A DNA stretch of 64,000 nucleotides from Shewanella pneumatophori (GCF_023283895.1 NZ_JAKILB010000013.1:1-64000); one strand, 5' to 3'; numbered from the stretch's first letter, positions 36,394 to 46,052 are shown. Notes: generated from the sequence alone by a model not told the origin. Translations and numbers: made by a program.

Positions 36394-38622
36394 ATGGATA
36401 GTTCATTTAACGAGCACACTGATACCATTGACTACGATTCGCTAGAGATGCCAGCGAAAGTTGTGTCGCTAGAACAACTGCGCAACAAGAATTCAACGTC
36501 GATATATTTAGGCCGACTAGGCACCGCCAATACTGAGTACGGAGTGTCTATTCCACAAGGTTACGAGGATGACCTAGTCTGCCAATGCATGATTTGGTTT
36601 TTAGGAACAACTTATGTTCAAAACCACACGAACAAAACCATCATCAGATATATTACAAATATACAGTATTTTTTTGACTTTTTAACGCACAAAGCGCCTA
36701 CAGTGCCGCTTCCTTTCTCGATTTTAAACGAATACAAGCACTACATAACCACAGTGAGTGATGCAAATAACAGCGGCCTAACTCAAAACAAAAAATATCG
36801 CGGAGCACTGCTGCCTCTAGAACATCTCGCGCTTTCACAATCAGACGAAAATCAAACAAAGTCGCAGTTGCCAGAGAACCTGCTAAATTGGCAGGAGCAC
36901 GTAACATATCGAGTTAAAGCCGGACGACTTGGCAGTAACTTATCAGAAAACTCGGAAGCGCGTGACTGCTTATCATCACTATTTAAAGGCTGTGAGTATA
37001 GCGACACGGCACTTATCAATTCACTTAAGGTTGTAGCAAGCACTACCTTATTGCTTTTCGCAGAAAAAAGAGGTGCACTGCGCGAACATCTTGAAAAGGA
37101 TAAAGAGTTCCAATGTCTGTTGGTTGAGGCGCTTGATAAACATACAATAAGTGAGCCACCAAACTCATGCGGATTCTTGCGCACCAACAACGGTAGAAAT
37201 TCACAAGAGCAGGTTGATTATGCCCACGGCCTATACCACAGACTATCAAAAGCGGTATGTGAATTAAACGACCCTATTTTGCTTGAGGTATGGTCATATA
37301 ACCTCGGTAAAGTAAATCCTGCATCCAGTAAAGTGCGAAAGTTCACCTGGTCATCCACTCCTACGATTAACGAAATGACTAATTTGTGGTCAGTAGTAAC
37401 CGCAACCGATGGGCGCATTAATACTAATCTAGCTGTATGTAACAGAAGTAAGAGTACAAAGGTGTGTAGTGTATCAACTATTAATGCACTTACAGTGCGT
37501 GACTTGCTGACGATCACCGACTTTGAGCAACTTCTTATGCTCTGGCTAAAAAATGCGGATAAAATCTACGATGATGCTGCACTCGCAATGACAATAGATG
37601 ATCACATTATTTCTACCGAAGACGTATTTGGACGGTCGATAAAAGGACGTAGAGACAAAATGAATCGGGTGGTCCTTTCAACCCCCGCGACAAAGGCTAA
37701 CCTTCTATACTACGCCACTGTAGAGTACACAAATGCAATTGAATCCTGTCAAAAGCTACTGTGCAAAGATCAACAAGGTAAACTATTTCCGGGATTTGCT
37801 TTCTCTTGGCTAAAATTCTTATCCCCAAAGACTAGGGTCGTAAGCCCCACGTACAAATTACTGACTTCATTAGTTGACGACAGCAGCCACATTTTATTGT
37901 TTCTAAAATCAGAGCTTGGCGAGACTAAGCTAAAGCCTTTCCAATGGTTATTGCAAAACATAATATCACAAAAACAAAGCCTTAACGCATCAGCCATCCG
38001 TAATTCGGTCATCGCGGCCGAAGCAGCACGAGGCATGCGCGGTGAAGCTTTTGATGATGCGCTCGATAGAGACGCGGAGGCGGCAGGACACAGTGTAGAG
38101 ACTCGACTAAACACCTATATATCCCGCACAAAGTCACGAGAGATTGCAAGCTCTGTCATCGACATGGAGCGAAAAGCTATCGAAATGATGGAGCAGGACG
38201 CGAATGCGATTTTAAATGCATTTGAAAGCGCCAAGGAAGGTGGTTTTGATGTTATCAGCCAGGCGCAGGTTGAAGAGCTCAGAAAGAAGCAAAAATACAA
38301 AGACGTTAATAGTAGCCACAGTAAGTTGTACCAAGCCTTTGAATCAGAAGAGCAGGCAGACGGAATGCTCTACGCACAAAACAATCATTATTTGTTTATC
38401 GAGAGTCCTCTTAGCGTGGCTTTTATGCTAACTCAAATCCACCTAAAGCTAGCAAAAGCCGATCTAAACAAAATTAATCTCAATGATGCACAGAACACAT
38501 CACTACTAACTGATGTAGTCATCATGCGCTATGTAATGGAAAACAAATTCACAACGCAAGTTGTTGAAGAAGGTGAGAAGTTCTTTGAAGAGCACATTAA
38601 GCCGACCTTAGAGATCAATTAA
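36394..38622 (+). CDS. Large integrase-like protein 2 of the island
   Basis: The 742-aa protein sits between two clear tyrosine recombinases. Its C-terminal part (about residues 525-590) has AIRNSVIAAEAARGMRG and AAGHSVETRLNTYISRT, resembling the second half of a recombinase domain (Arg, GH, then Tyr). The first catalytic arginine is not obvious and the HxxR histidine seems replaced. It may be a degenerate or accessory recombinase. Large size and tandem order recall TnpB of Tn554 or GmtZ of gamma-mobile-trio islands. Confidence 0.7.
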   Translation: MDSSFNEHTDTIDYDSLEMPAKVVSLEQLRNKNSTSIYLGRLGTANTEYGVSIPQGYEDDLVCQCMIWFLGTTYVQNHTNKTIIRYITNIQYFFDFLTHKAPTVPLPFSILNEYKHYITTVSDANNSGLTQNKKYRGALLPLEHLALSQSDENQTKSQLPENLLNWQEHVTYRVKAGRLGSNLSENSEARDCLSSLFKGCEYSDTALINSLKVVASTTLLLFAEKRGALREHLEKDKEFQCLLVEALDKHTISEPPNSCGFLRTNNGRNSQEQVDYAHGLYHRLSKAVCELNDPILLEVWSYNLGKVNPASSKVRKFTWSSTPTINEMTNLWSVVTATDGRINTNLAVCNRSKSTKVCSVSTINALTVRDLLTITDFEQLLMLWLKNADKIYDDAALAMTIDDHIISTEDVFGRSIKGRRDKMNRVVLSTPATKANLLYYATVEYTNAIESCQKLLCKDQQGKLFPGFAFSWLKFLSPKTRVVSPTYKLLTSLVDDSSHILLFLKSELGETKLKPFQWLLQNIISQKQSLNASAIRNSVIAAEAARGMRGEAFDDALDRDAEAAGHSVETRLNTYISRTKSREIASSVIDMERKAIEMMEQDANAILNAFESAKEGGFDVISQAQVEELRKKQKYKDVNSSHSKLYQAFESEEQADGMLYAQNNHYLFIESPLSVAFMLTQIHLKLAKADLNKINLNDAQNTSLLTDVVIMRYVMENKFTTQVVEEGEKFFEEHIKPTLEIN

Positions 38623-38624
38623 AG

Positions 38625-40718
38625 ATGGATAATAGACAAGCACGCAACACAGGATTACTTCCGCAACCAAGTGAACAAAGCAACGATGAAGCTCTCGTTA
38701 ATGATATATATAGTGCAGATCATGCGCTCACATTTTATGAGCTATCTGATGACAGCGAATATAAGCTTAATCAACTTAACGATAAAAATATCAAAGAAAA
38801 GTGGGCGTTCTGGGCGAAGGGAGCAATTGTCAACTACTTTGGTGGGTGGGATGATGTAAAAAGACAGACGCTCAAACAAAAAAAAGGTACCTCCATGGTT
38901 GTCGTCGGAGCCTTTTACGCTATAGCCTTATTCGCTAGCCGTCACTACCCAGACACTCCCATCGCGCAGTGGAAAATGTTTCATGTTAATGAATTAATTC
39001 AACGCCTACTACGACGTGAATTCACTACTAGAGAGAGAGACTCCGAACCCCCTTACTTTAGTTATAGCAGTGTAGAAAAGGTCATAACCAGTTTACAAAC
39101 TACATACTCCGCGTTTATTACAAGAGAAATTTCAGACGGCCTGTCATTCAACCTTTCGACAGCTCAGAAGGTTATCCGAAGCGCCGTTAAAGAAGAAATT
39201 CCCAAGTTCGGGTTATTAGTTGAAGAGTGGATAAAAGGAGGGAGTTTCACTGCGTTAGATGCCGTCTTAGCCGCAACCATGAGCGCCTACGCCCTTAGCA
39301 TTCTGAACCACCCAAAAACTAAATTTTTACAAGACTTTTATCAAGTACAACGTCAAACAGGTGAAGTAATACCCTTTACATACTCCGCCCTGTTTTATAG
39401 GGCGCTCTACACTTTCGCCTTAAAAGAAGTTGATAACGTAGAACACTTGACAACATCAAATGGAAGAAAATATAAGGAAAAAGATCTCGAAGCCAAAAAG
39501 CTCTATCTTGAGCTAATCAACCGTCACCGCGATAGCGTTACCTTGTATAATCGTACAGGCTTCCCTTTTGAGTCCATCGCTGAGTTCCATGATTGGATAG
39601 ACTCAGTCTACGATGCGTGCTATTGGCTATTCTTGGCGATGACAGGGGTTCGAAATAGCGAAGTAACCTCACTCAACGGGGACAGTTATGATGACGTTAG
39701 TCAGCGCTATAGAACAAAAGTCAAAAAAACAGATAACCGCGCAAATCATGACCGTGGCGGTGCCGATTTGATTAAGCAGTTATTCGATACCTTGAATAAC
39801 TTAAGTATCGCCCCCAAACGCGAGCGTCCAGATGGTAAAACCTTACCTCTGTTTGCCGCAACATTCAAAATGGACTCTACTAGCACAAACCTAACTGAGT
39901 CGGAGGTTATAGCCGGCAATATCTATCCAGTTATATCAAGGCGTAAAGGCTGTCAGCTTGGTGCATCAACTTACACATTAAGATGTCGATTGAAGCGATT
40001 CTGCAAGGCTTTTGCAGAGGCGCAACCAAGCTTTGCCAAAGAAGTGCTCGATATTCATCCGCATCGCATGCGTCACACGTACGGCCAGTTCATTCTGAGA
40101 CGCTTTGAAGGTTATATGGAGGAATCATTACGAATACACCTTCGCCATGCAGCAGGATCTTTCATGATCAACACCTATAAGAGTAAAAAACACGAAGAAG
40201 ATGCGAGAATCGCGAATGAACGTCAGTACATAAACGAGATCGTCAAGCGCATATATAATGAGGTCGATGGAAAGTTAGAAATAGAAGGGAATGAGGATTT
40301 GTTAGGCGCGGCAGCGCGTACCATTCACCAGATGATAAGCAAAATAAGTACAAAAAAGCCAGATGAAGTTAATGGCGCACTATTGGCTATTTCCGGTGAA
40401 ATCGAAAGCATAAAAGCACACAACTACGGCTATTGCTTAGTGATGAAAAAAACGCGCAGTCAAAGCAAGTGCTTCGATAAAGCGACGAACGCACCGAAAT
40501 TAAATCGCGGACAGTTTGATGTTTGCGCGGGTTGCCCCCACTTCATGTACTCGAAAAACAGTCACGAAACTGAAATCATTAACCATCGTTTTTTGCATGA
40601 AAAGCAAATAAAAACCTATGAAATTCTTGGTGTATCTAAAGACAGTAAAGTGATGCGTGCTTCTCAAAAAGCGGTTCAGAATGCGGAAGCTATATTGGAT
40701 AGGAGTGCAGTGTGGTGA
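38625..40718 (+). CDS. Tyrosine recombinase 3 of the island, with Cys-rich tail
   Basis: The 697-aa protein keeps the catalytic set: Arg343 in MTGVRNSEV, H480-x2-R483 in HPHRMRHTYGQ, His508 in LRHAAGSF and Tyr518. After the catalytic domain, a C-terminal block with CFDKATNAP and FDVCAGCPHFMYSKNSH has a Cys/His pattern that may bind zinc. The end overlaps the next gene by 7 nt. Three consecutive large recombinase-type proteins are more than the three ~300-400-aa proteins of RIT elements. Confidence 0.87.
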   Translation: MDNRQARNTGLLPQPSEQSNDEALVNDIYSADHALTFYELSDDSEYKLNQLNDKNIKEKWAFWAKGAIVNYFGGWDDVKRQTLKQKKGTSMVVVGAFYAIALFASRHYPDTPIAQWKMFHVNELIQRLLRREFTTRERDSEPPYFSYSSVEKVITSLQTTYSAFITREISDGLSFNLSTAQKVIRSAVKEEIPKFGLLVEEWIKGGSFTALDAVLAATMSAYALSILNHPKTKFLQDFYQVQRQTGEVIPFTYSALFYRALYTFALKEVDNVEHLTTSNGRKYKEKDLEAKKLYLELINRHRDSVTLYNRTGFPFESIAEFHDWIDSVYDACYWLFLAMTGVRNSEVTSLNGDSYDDVSQRYRTKVKKTDNRANHDRGGADLIKQLFDTLNNLSIAPKRERPDGKTLPLFAATFKMDSTSTNLTESEVIAGNIYPVISRRKGCQLGASTYTLRCRLKRFCKAFAEAQPSFAKEVLDIHPHRMRHTYGQFILRRFEGYMEESLRIHLRHAAGSFMINTYKSKKHEEDARIANERQYINEIVKRIYNEVDGKLEIEGNEDLLGAAARTIHQMISKISTKKPDEVNGALLAISGEIESIKAHNYGYCLVMKKTRSQSKCFDKATNAPKLNRGQFDVCAGCPHFMYSKNSHETEIINHRFLHEKQIKTYEILGVSKDSKVMRASQKAVQNAEAILDRSAVW

Positions 40719-41374
40719 TGGGCGATTTAGATGATGTCAAAGCATTCTATAGTGCAAACAATCCAAGCCGATCGCCTAAAATCAATAAGGTTGAACAATA
40801 TCCTGAGTGGGTTGAAACTGCTGAGCAAGAACAGCTTTTCAATGCTGTAAACACTCAGTACAAGACTTGCTTAAACTTCATACAAAACATAAAGCGTGGT
40901 GAAGTTGAACTTGTAAAAAAAAGAGAGAGACTTATCCAAGGCACGGCTGTTTGTATGGTTGCCAAGGTTCATCGCAAGCAACTAACTCCGGCAAAACAAC
41001 CGAATATCACCAGGCGGATAGATGAGCTTAACGCGGACTTGGAGAAAGCCTTCGCTCTGCGCAAGGCGGCAATCAAGGCTGACCGTTCAAAGAGAAATGC
41101 AGAATTACTCAAGCAAAATAAACAGCTGAAAAGTCAGGTTAAGTCAGAAATCGAACGTGCTTCGGTGGATTATTTCAACAGTTTTTTAGAATCTAATTGG
41201 GCAAACTCTCTCGATTCCGTGTATGAGAAATTGAAAGAGGCGAAAGCAAAAATACAGAAGCTCGAAGTAGAGAATGCTAATTTGCGCAACCTCAACGCTG
41301 AGTTAGAAAAGGCGATTGAACGTAAACTTTCCAAAGAGAAGACACTTACCAACATTAAAGTTGTACGTGAGTAG
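40712..41374 (+). CDS. Coiled-coil accessory protein of the recombinase operon
   Basis: The 220-aa, lysine- and glutamate-rich protein has long predicted coiled coil at the C-terminus (VYEKLKEAKAKIQKLEVENANLRNLNAELEKAIERK). No enzymatic motif is seen. The start GTG 40712 overlaps the recombinase; ATG 40718 is an alternative. Small basic/coiled partners occur beside multi-recombinase transposons (TnpC in Tn554), which suggests a role in synapsis or target choice. Confidence 0.7.
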   Translation: MVMGDLDDVKAFYSANNPSRSPKINKVEQYPEWVETAEQEQLFNAVNTQYKTCLNFIQNIKRGEVELVKKRERLIQGTAVCMVAKVHRKQLTPAKQPNITRRIDELNADLEKAFALRKAAIKADRSKRNAELLKQNKQLKSQVKSEIERASVDYFNSFLESNWANSLDSVYEKLKEAKAKIQKLEVENANLRNLNAELEKAIERKLSKEKTLTNIKVVRE

Positions 41375-41408
41375 TCAACCTTATAAAAATACAAGAAATA
41401 AAGAGATT

Positions 41409-41846
41409 ATGGCAAGCGGACAACAAAAAGCACAGCAGAACCTCGAAGCGTTCGAAGTATGGCAAGCAACTCAGACGAATGATGATTTCAAGCAAATCAT
41501 ATTTAAGGGGCAACTAAATCGCGGAGAAATAGCTAAGGCAATAGGGTGCGGGAAGTCAGCATTAACTCAAAACCCTGCGTTAAAAGAGGCGTTGAAGTCG
41601 CTTGAAGACAGGCTACGCGACAAAGGCGTACTGCCGCCACTGACCAAATCGGCAAAGAAAGATACCGACAAACCAAAAGAATACGACAACACTCGTAATC
41701 GCCAACTACTCGATGCTAAACGAGTATCTACCTTAGAAGCAGAAAACATTGAGCTTAAAGCCAAGGTTAAAGAGTTAGAGGGCAAGCTAGAGCGCTTTGG
41801 TGAGCTGAATGAAACCCTTTCTGAAATGGGATTCATGCCACGATGA
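41409..41846 (+). CDS. Small HTH/coiled-coil protein of the recombinase operon
   Basis: The 145-aa product (ATG 41409) has a possible helix-turn-helix (FKGQLNRGEIAKAIGCGKSALTQNPAL) followed by a leucine-zipper-like coiled coil (VSTLEAENIELKAKVKELEGKLERF). It overlaps the helicase gene by 4 nt. A reading starting upstream at 41316 would overlap the previous gene and is less likely. It may be a DNA-binding partner of the recombinases, similar in size to TnpC or GmtX-type proteins; not proven. Confidence 0.7.
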   Translation: MASGQQKAQQNLEAFEVWQATQTNDDFKQIIFKGQLNRGEIAKAIGCGKSALTQNPALKEALKSLEDRLRDKGVLPPLTKSAKKDTDKPKEYDNTRNRQLLDAKRVSTLEAENIELKAKVKELEGKLERFGELNETLSEMGFMPR

Positions 41847-44005
41847 ATGCAGCTTTGCATGAAGATCAAATGCGTGTCACCAGCATCCCTTATAGCTCAA
41901 ATAATATGGTGATATTCAGCGGCGTGCCGCTGGCAAAAAACTCATACAAAACCAATAGTGGTAAGTATTACGTCACCATCAAAACAGATCCTGATTCAAT
42001 TCCCGTTCAACCTGCCATCGGCCAACACTGGTCGGTAAAAGGCGCTCGCTTAATAGAGGAAATGGAAACAGGCGATTACATGATGCAGCAGCACACCTAT
42101 GAATCGCCTCACCGTATCGAATGCAGCCTGCCCGAAACGGGTGAACAGCTTGTTCGCTTTATTGCCAGAGAGAGCGACTTTAAGGGAATTGGCGAAAGCA
42201 AAGCCAGAGCGCTCTGGCAGCTTCTGGGGAAGGATTTTCACGCCGTATTGCGAAATGATGTACCGGAGAGTCGAGAGCGCCTGAGAAGCGTTCTGAGTGT
42301 AGATTCCATTGATGCGTTGTACGAGGGCTATGCCAAGTACAAAAATCTGGCCTACTGCAACTGGATGTCAGAGCATCAAATACCTGCCAGCATACAGCAA
42401 CGCCTGTTAAAACATCATGGCGAAGAATCCATTGAAGCTATCAAGCAAAATCCGTATGTGCTGATTGGCTTTGGGATGCCGTTTGCGGATGTAGATAAAC
42501 TGGTCGAATTCGACCAGTTTAAGAGCACATATTGTGATCATCGCAGACTAAGCGCAGCACTTGAAGCTTCCATTCGAAAAGAAATCGAAAAAGGTCACAC
42601 ATATACAACTCAAGCGAGTTTACGACCCTATCTAACCAAACTACTTAAGAATAAAGAGTTGGTGACGGAAGCGTTCAAAGCAGGTCACGACAAGGCACAA
42701 TACATCCTAAATCCTGATTCTGGCACCTACCATCCAACCGCTCAGTTGTTGATGGAAAATGTCGTTGCCAAACGACTCAAAGCATTAGCCAGCCAAAATA
42801 ACCTTTATGACGAATATGCAAATTCTGCATATTGCTCTGCGGTTGATGAATTGCCCTACGAGCTAACCAAGAAACAAATTGAAGCAGTAACAACGTGTTT
42901 AGATAGCGCTGTGAGTTGTATCACTGGCGGAGCTGGCACAGGTAAAACGACGGTACTTAGAACCGCACTTCGAGCCTACCATCAAATGGGATATGAAATA
43001 CATGCGGTAGCGCTGAGTGGTAGAGCCGCTATGCGCTTGCACGAGTCAATTGGTTTTATCACCTCAACTATCACTAAGTTACTGCGTGAAGAGCCTATAG
43101 AGCCAACCTCAGACCAACAAAAGCATCTTCTGGTAATAGATGAAGCCAGTATGATTGACTTGCCAACCATGTATCGCTTGGTCAACCATATTCACCCATC
43201 GGTTCGAATAATTTTCACTGGCGACCCAGACCAACTACCGCCGATAGGTTGTGGCAAGGTGCTGGCTGATATCGTTCTGTCTAAAGCCATTGCTAACACC
43301 ATGCTAGATATCGTTAAGCGTCAGGAAGGCTCAACAGGTATTCCTGAATACTCCAAGCTCATTAATCAAGGTATCGTGCCTGAGAAATTAAGCACAGGCG
43401 CTATTCACTTCCACGAAACGACCAAGAGCGGCATTGCTCAAGTCTGTTGTGACGTGTATCAGCAATCACCTGAAAACAGTCGTGTCATGGCACCGACCAA
43501 AGCACTCGTTGCTAGTATTAATAAATTAACTCAAGAAGCCGTCAACCCTAATGGAAATAGACTTGAGTTCGAAATGCACGGTGAACAGTTTTTCCAAAAC
43601 TTAAGGTTGAACGATGCAATTCTATTTACGCAAAACCATTATGACAAAGGCATCCAAAACGGCTCTCTAGGTACGCTAACCAGCGTTGAATCATCTGGTG
43701 AAAGTTATGGCGAAGTAACGCTGGATACGGGGGATAAAGTTGAGGTCACACAATCCGTGCTCGATTGCATGGAATTGGGTTACGCAATAACCCTACACAA
43801 AGCCCAAGGTTCGCAGTTTCCTAGAATCATTATCGCACTACAGAAAGGTAAGATAGTTGATAGAGCGTGGCTGTATACAGCAATTACCAGAGCAGAGAAC
43901 GAAATCCATATCGTTGGTTGCTCCGAAGACTTCAGGGCAATTACATGCCCACCAAGCAACTCGCACAAGCGCAACAGTTATCTGAGAGAGATTCTAACTA
44001 GTTAA
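41843..44005 (+). CDS. RecD/TraA-like superfamily 1 helicase
   Basis: The 720-aa protein has helix-hairpin-helix-like segments in its N-terminal third (FIARESDFKGIGESKARAL). SF1B motifs follow: Walker A GGAGTGKTT near residue 362, LLVIDEASMIDL, FTGDPDQLPPIGCG, GYAITLHKAQGSQF and YTAITRAENEIHIVG. This matches RecD2-type 5'-3' helicases. Its place as the last gene of the recombinase operon suggests a role in island replication or transfer rather than repair. Arrays of phased short repeats start directly after the stop. Confidence 0.9.
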   Translation: MNAALHEDQMRVTSIPYSSNNMVIFSGVPLAKNSYKTNSGKYYVTIKTDPDSIPVQPAIGQHWSVKGARLIEEMETGDYMMQQHTYESPHRIECSLPETGEQLVRFIARESDFKGIGESKARALWQLLGKDFHAVLRNDVPESRERLRSVLSVDSIDALYEGYAKYKNLAYCNWMSEHQIPASIQQRLLKHHGEESIEAIKQNPYVLIGFGMPFADVDKLVEFDQFKSTYCDHRRLSAALEASIRKEIEKGHTYTTQASLRPYLTKLLKNKELVTEAFKAGHDKAQYILNPDSGTYHPTAQLLMENVVAKRLKALASQNNLYDEYANSAYCSAVDELPYELTKKQIEAVTTCLDSAVSCITGGAGTGKTTVLRTALRAYHQMGYEIHAVALSGRAAMRLHESIGFITSTITKLLREEPIEPTSDQQKHLLVIDEASMIDLPTMYRLVNHIHPSVRIIFTGDPDQLPPIGCGKVLADIVLSKAIANTMLDIVKRQEGSTGIPEYSKLINQGIVPEKLSTGAIHFHETTKSGIAQVCCDVYQQSPENSRVMAPTKALVASINKLTQEAVNPNGNRLEFEMHGEQFFQNLRLNDAILFTQNHYDKGIQNGSLGTLTSVESSGESYGEVTLDTGDKVEVTQSVLDCMELGYAITLHKAQGSQFPRIIIALQKGKIVDRAWLYTAITRAENEIHIVGCSEDFRAITCPPSNSHKRNSYLREILTS

Positions 44006-44603
44006 AAAGCATACTCGTAGTTAAAAAAGCATACTCGACTAAAAAATGTATACCGAAGCATACTGACGTATACCGCTTGTAATTTCAGAGGCTTATTGTG
44101 CGTTCATATTAAAGTTTGATAAATCATAATAAAGTCTGTTATTTATAATATAGTTTGATATTTTTTGCAGGCTGATACGGGGGAGAAGTAACGCATTTGT
44201 GCCCCTTTATTTCTTAGCGAGAGAAACTGGATGCACTGGATAACACCCAATAGTGCCATATATTTTCTAATGTCTTGGGCAGTCAGATCTGACTTTAAAT
44301 TAATAGATCAATATACAGTTATAATTTCACGCTGGTAATCCGTGAGGAAAGTGAACAAAAAACGGGTGCTTTATGCTCTATCAAATTTTTCATTTTGGAT
44401 AACATATTGAATTTATGATGATTGGTGAAAGGTTGTAGAGACCTCTACATCAGCTTGCTTAGTTTTGCGGGCAACTTATTCAATCTTTTGAAAGAAATGT
44501 TAACTTTATCTGTTTATTTCAATGGATTAGCGTGGCATAGTCGCTGTAAGTTAAATTTTAGGCAGCAGTTTATTGGGCTGCTATTCAATTTAAGGAGAGA
44601 TTG
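44006..44603. repeat. Phased short-repeat region between island core and cargo
   Basis: No gene is supported in these ~600 bp. Directly after the helicase stop, GYATAC motifs sit at 44009, 44029, 44048, 44058 and 44068, spaced 20, 19, 10 and 10 bp, so on one helical face. Three AGTTTGAT-like units follow at 44111, 44131 and 44151, exactly 20 bp apart. A short TTTGTGCCCCTTTATT (44196-44211) is shared with two later sites. The remainder is AT-rich. Confidence 0.75.
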
Positions 44604-44942
44604 GTGACAACAGTCAATAGGGAGCGGTTAAACACCCTAAAGTATATTCAAGAAAACCCTCAATCTAGCACTGATTCTGAAAAGGTATGCGGCTATATTA
44701 TTGATGACCTATTTAACAGTGAGCTAGTTTTCGGCTATAGATCGAATGAGTTGGGCCGTGGTCCTGAACCTATCTATCACCGCTTGCAAATCACAACAAA
44801 AGGTCGAGAGTTCATTGAAAAACAAGGACTTTCAATTAAGCTGTCAGCGATGATCCAAAACCCATACTTGGTAGGTATCACTTGTACTGTCATTGGCGGG
44901 CTAATTTTAGCATTTATAACGATGCGATATCTGGCTCAATGA
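44604..44942 (+). CDS. Small hypothetical protein with C-terminal membrane helix
   Basis: The 112-aa product starts at GTG 44604, seven bases after AAGGAG. The N-terminal part resembles a winged-helix fold (LNTLKYIQENPQSSTDSEKV, then LQITTKGREFIEKQG). A terminal membrane helix (LVGITCTVIGGLILAFITM) follows. I recognise no family. It is the first cargo gene after the recombinase block, and a possible decayed attC lies just downstream. Confidence 0.65.
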   Translation: MTTVNRERLNTLKYIQENPQSSTDSEKVCGYIIDDLFNSELVFGYRSNELGRGPEPIYHRLQITTKGREFIEKQGLSIKLSAMIQNPYLVGITCTVIGGLILAFITMRYLAQ

Positions 44943-44952
44943 GAGCTTATAA

Positions 44953-45050
44953 AATATAACAAAACGCTAAACTAGACACCACACGCTAGGCATTTTTGCT
45001 TCGCAAAAGTATATACCAAGGTGCTGCGCAAGTTGGCTAAGATGCTGAAA
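44953..45050 (+). repeat. Possible decayed attC-like site
   Basis: TAACAAAACGCTAAA begins 12-15 bp after the stop, like the left side of VCR-type attC sites. CACGCTAGGC and GCTGCGCAAGTTGGCTAAG resemble later parts. The closing GTTA core is not clear. It is listed because two good attC sites lie 2-3 kb downstream in the same orientation. Confidence 0.3.
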
Positions 45051-45069
45051 TATAAGGAGAGTAGTGTAA

Positions 45070-45675
45070 ATGAAATATCTTGGAGTTTTAATTCTTTTAA
45101 CCGCATCCTTTAATTCTTGGGCAGATCAAACTAAAGATATTGCTGTTTGTGCTAGTGAAAAAAGTGATGCTATGCGTTTAGTTTGCTTTGATTCGTTAGC
45201 AACAAAGTTAGGAGTAAACAAAGTAAAATCAAAAGCGCTCCCTTCAAAAAGTAAATGGAATGTAAGAGAAGACCGATCCCCAATAGATGACTCAGTCAAT
45301 ATTACTATGTCACTTTCTTCAAACGACAAAGTAAGATCAGGTTATAAAAATGTTCAACCTCGTTTATATGTTAGATGCTCAGAAAATAAAACTAATGTAT
45401 TTATTACTTGGAATTTATATTTGGGCTTAGATAAAACTCAAATGCTGACGAGATTCGATAAGCAGAAAGCAACAACAAGTACTTGGAGTCTTTCCACTGA
45501 TAATAAAGCAGTCTTTGTTAGAGGTGGTGATATTGATTTTGCTAAAAAATTAATCCAGCATAATAAATTGTTAACTCAAATAACTCCATATAATGAAAGT
45601 CCTGTTATGGCGACATTTGATCTTTCGGGGTTAGGTGAAGACATTAAACCATTAAGAAAAGCTTGCGGGTGGTAA
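45070..45675 (+). CDS. VasI-like exported protein (T6SS-associated family)
   Basis: The 201-aa protein has a signal peptide (MKYLGVLILLTASFNSWA) and then AVCASEKSDAMRLVCFDSLATKLG and NVQPRLYVRCSENKTNVFITWNLYLG. These match the pattern of VasI (type VI secretion-associated) family proteins, including the C...RLxCFD start and the RPxLxVRC strand. No T6SS genes occur nearby, so it is an orphan cargo gene. Such orphans are known from mobile elements and integron cassettes. An AAGGAGAG ribosome site precedes the ATG. Confidence 0.65.
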   Translation: MKYLGVLILLTASFNSWADQTKDIAVCASEKSDAMRLVCFDSLATKLGVNKVKSKALPSKSKWNVREDRSPIDDSVNITMSLSSNDKVRSGYKNVQPRLYVRCSENKTNVFITWNLYLGLDKTQMLTRFDKQKATTSTWSLSTDNKAVFVRGGDIDFAKKLIQHNKLLTQITPYNESPVMATFDLSGLGEDIKPLRKACGW

Positions 45676-45790
45676 TGTGCTGCTACACAAGTCATTTTAG
45701 CAGGACAAAAAATAGCCGTTTTTTTTGCTCATGCCTCGCTACTTTTAACCCGCTATTTTATTTACTCTGAATGAGGCGTTAAGTGCAGTT
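45676..45790 (+). repeat. Possible attC-like site after the VasI-like gene
   Basis: The sequence closes with GAGGCGTTAAGTGC, like an attC right core, and opens with TAATGTGCTGCTACACAAG at the stop codon. Inner pairing is weak. It could be the cassette border of the VasI-like gene. Confidence 0.35.
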
Positions 45791-45851
45791 ATGCGATCAA
45801 AGGCTCATCAAGTAGCTATTTCGATAGAACTCGCCATATGGAAATTTAATT

Positions 45852-46052
45852 ATGAAAAATAAGATCCAGCTTCAAGAAACTATCACTAATAAAGAAGCTC
45901 AGTTATCCAGAGCGAGAAGAGAGTCTAATACTTGGAGTTCAGGTAAATACAAAACATCTAGTAATGCTCAAGTATCAAAGATATTTGTTCAATCTCTAGA
46001 AAATGAGATTGATGGATTATACAAAGAACTGAGTGAATTAGAGAATGGATAA
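45852..46052 (+). CDS. Small coiled-coil hypothetical protein
   Basis: The 66-aa, charged helical protein (IQLQETITNKEAQLSRARRE; SLENEIDGLYKELSELENG) has no recognised family. A ribosome site is not obvious. Its stop overlaps the ATG of a broken reading frame downstream, suggesting a former two-gene unit. Confidence 0.45.
   Translation: MKNKIQLQETITNKEAQLSRARRESNTWSSGKYKTSSNAQVSKIFVQSLENEIDGLYKELSELENG

Noticed and set aside
35192..40718. RIT (recombinase in trio) element
   Set aside because: RIT proteins are about 300-400 aa each; two of these proteins are about 700 aa, and extra partner genes are present.
44422..44607. 61-aa reading frame before the first cargo gene
   Set aside because: No family, no ribosome site, and it overlaps the better supported start of the next gene.
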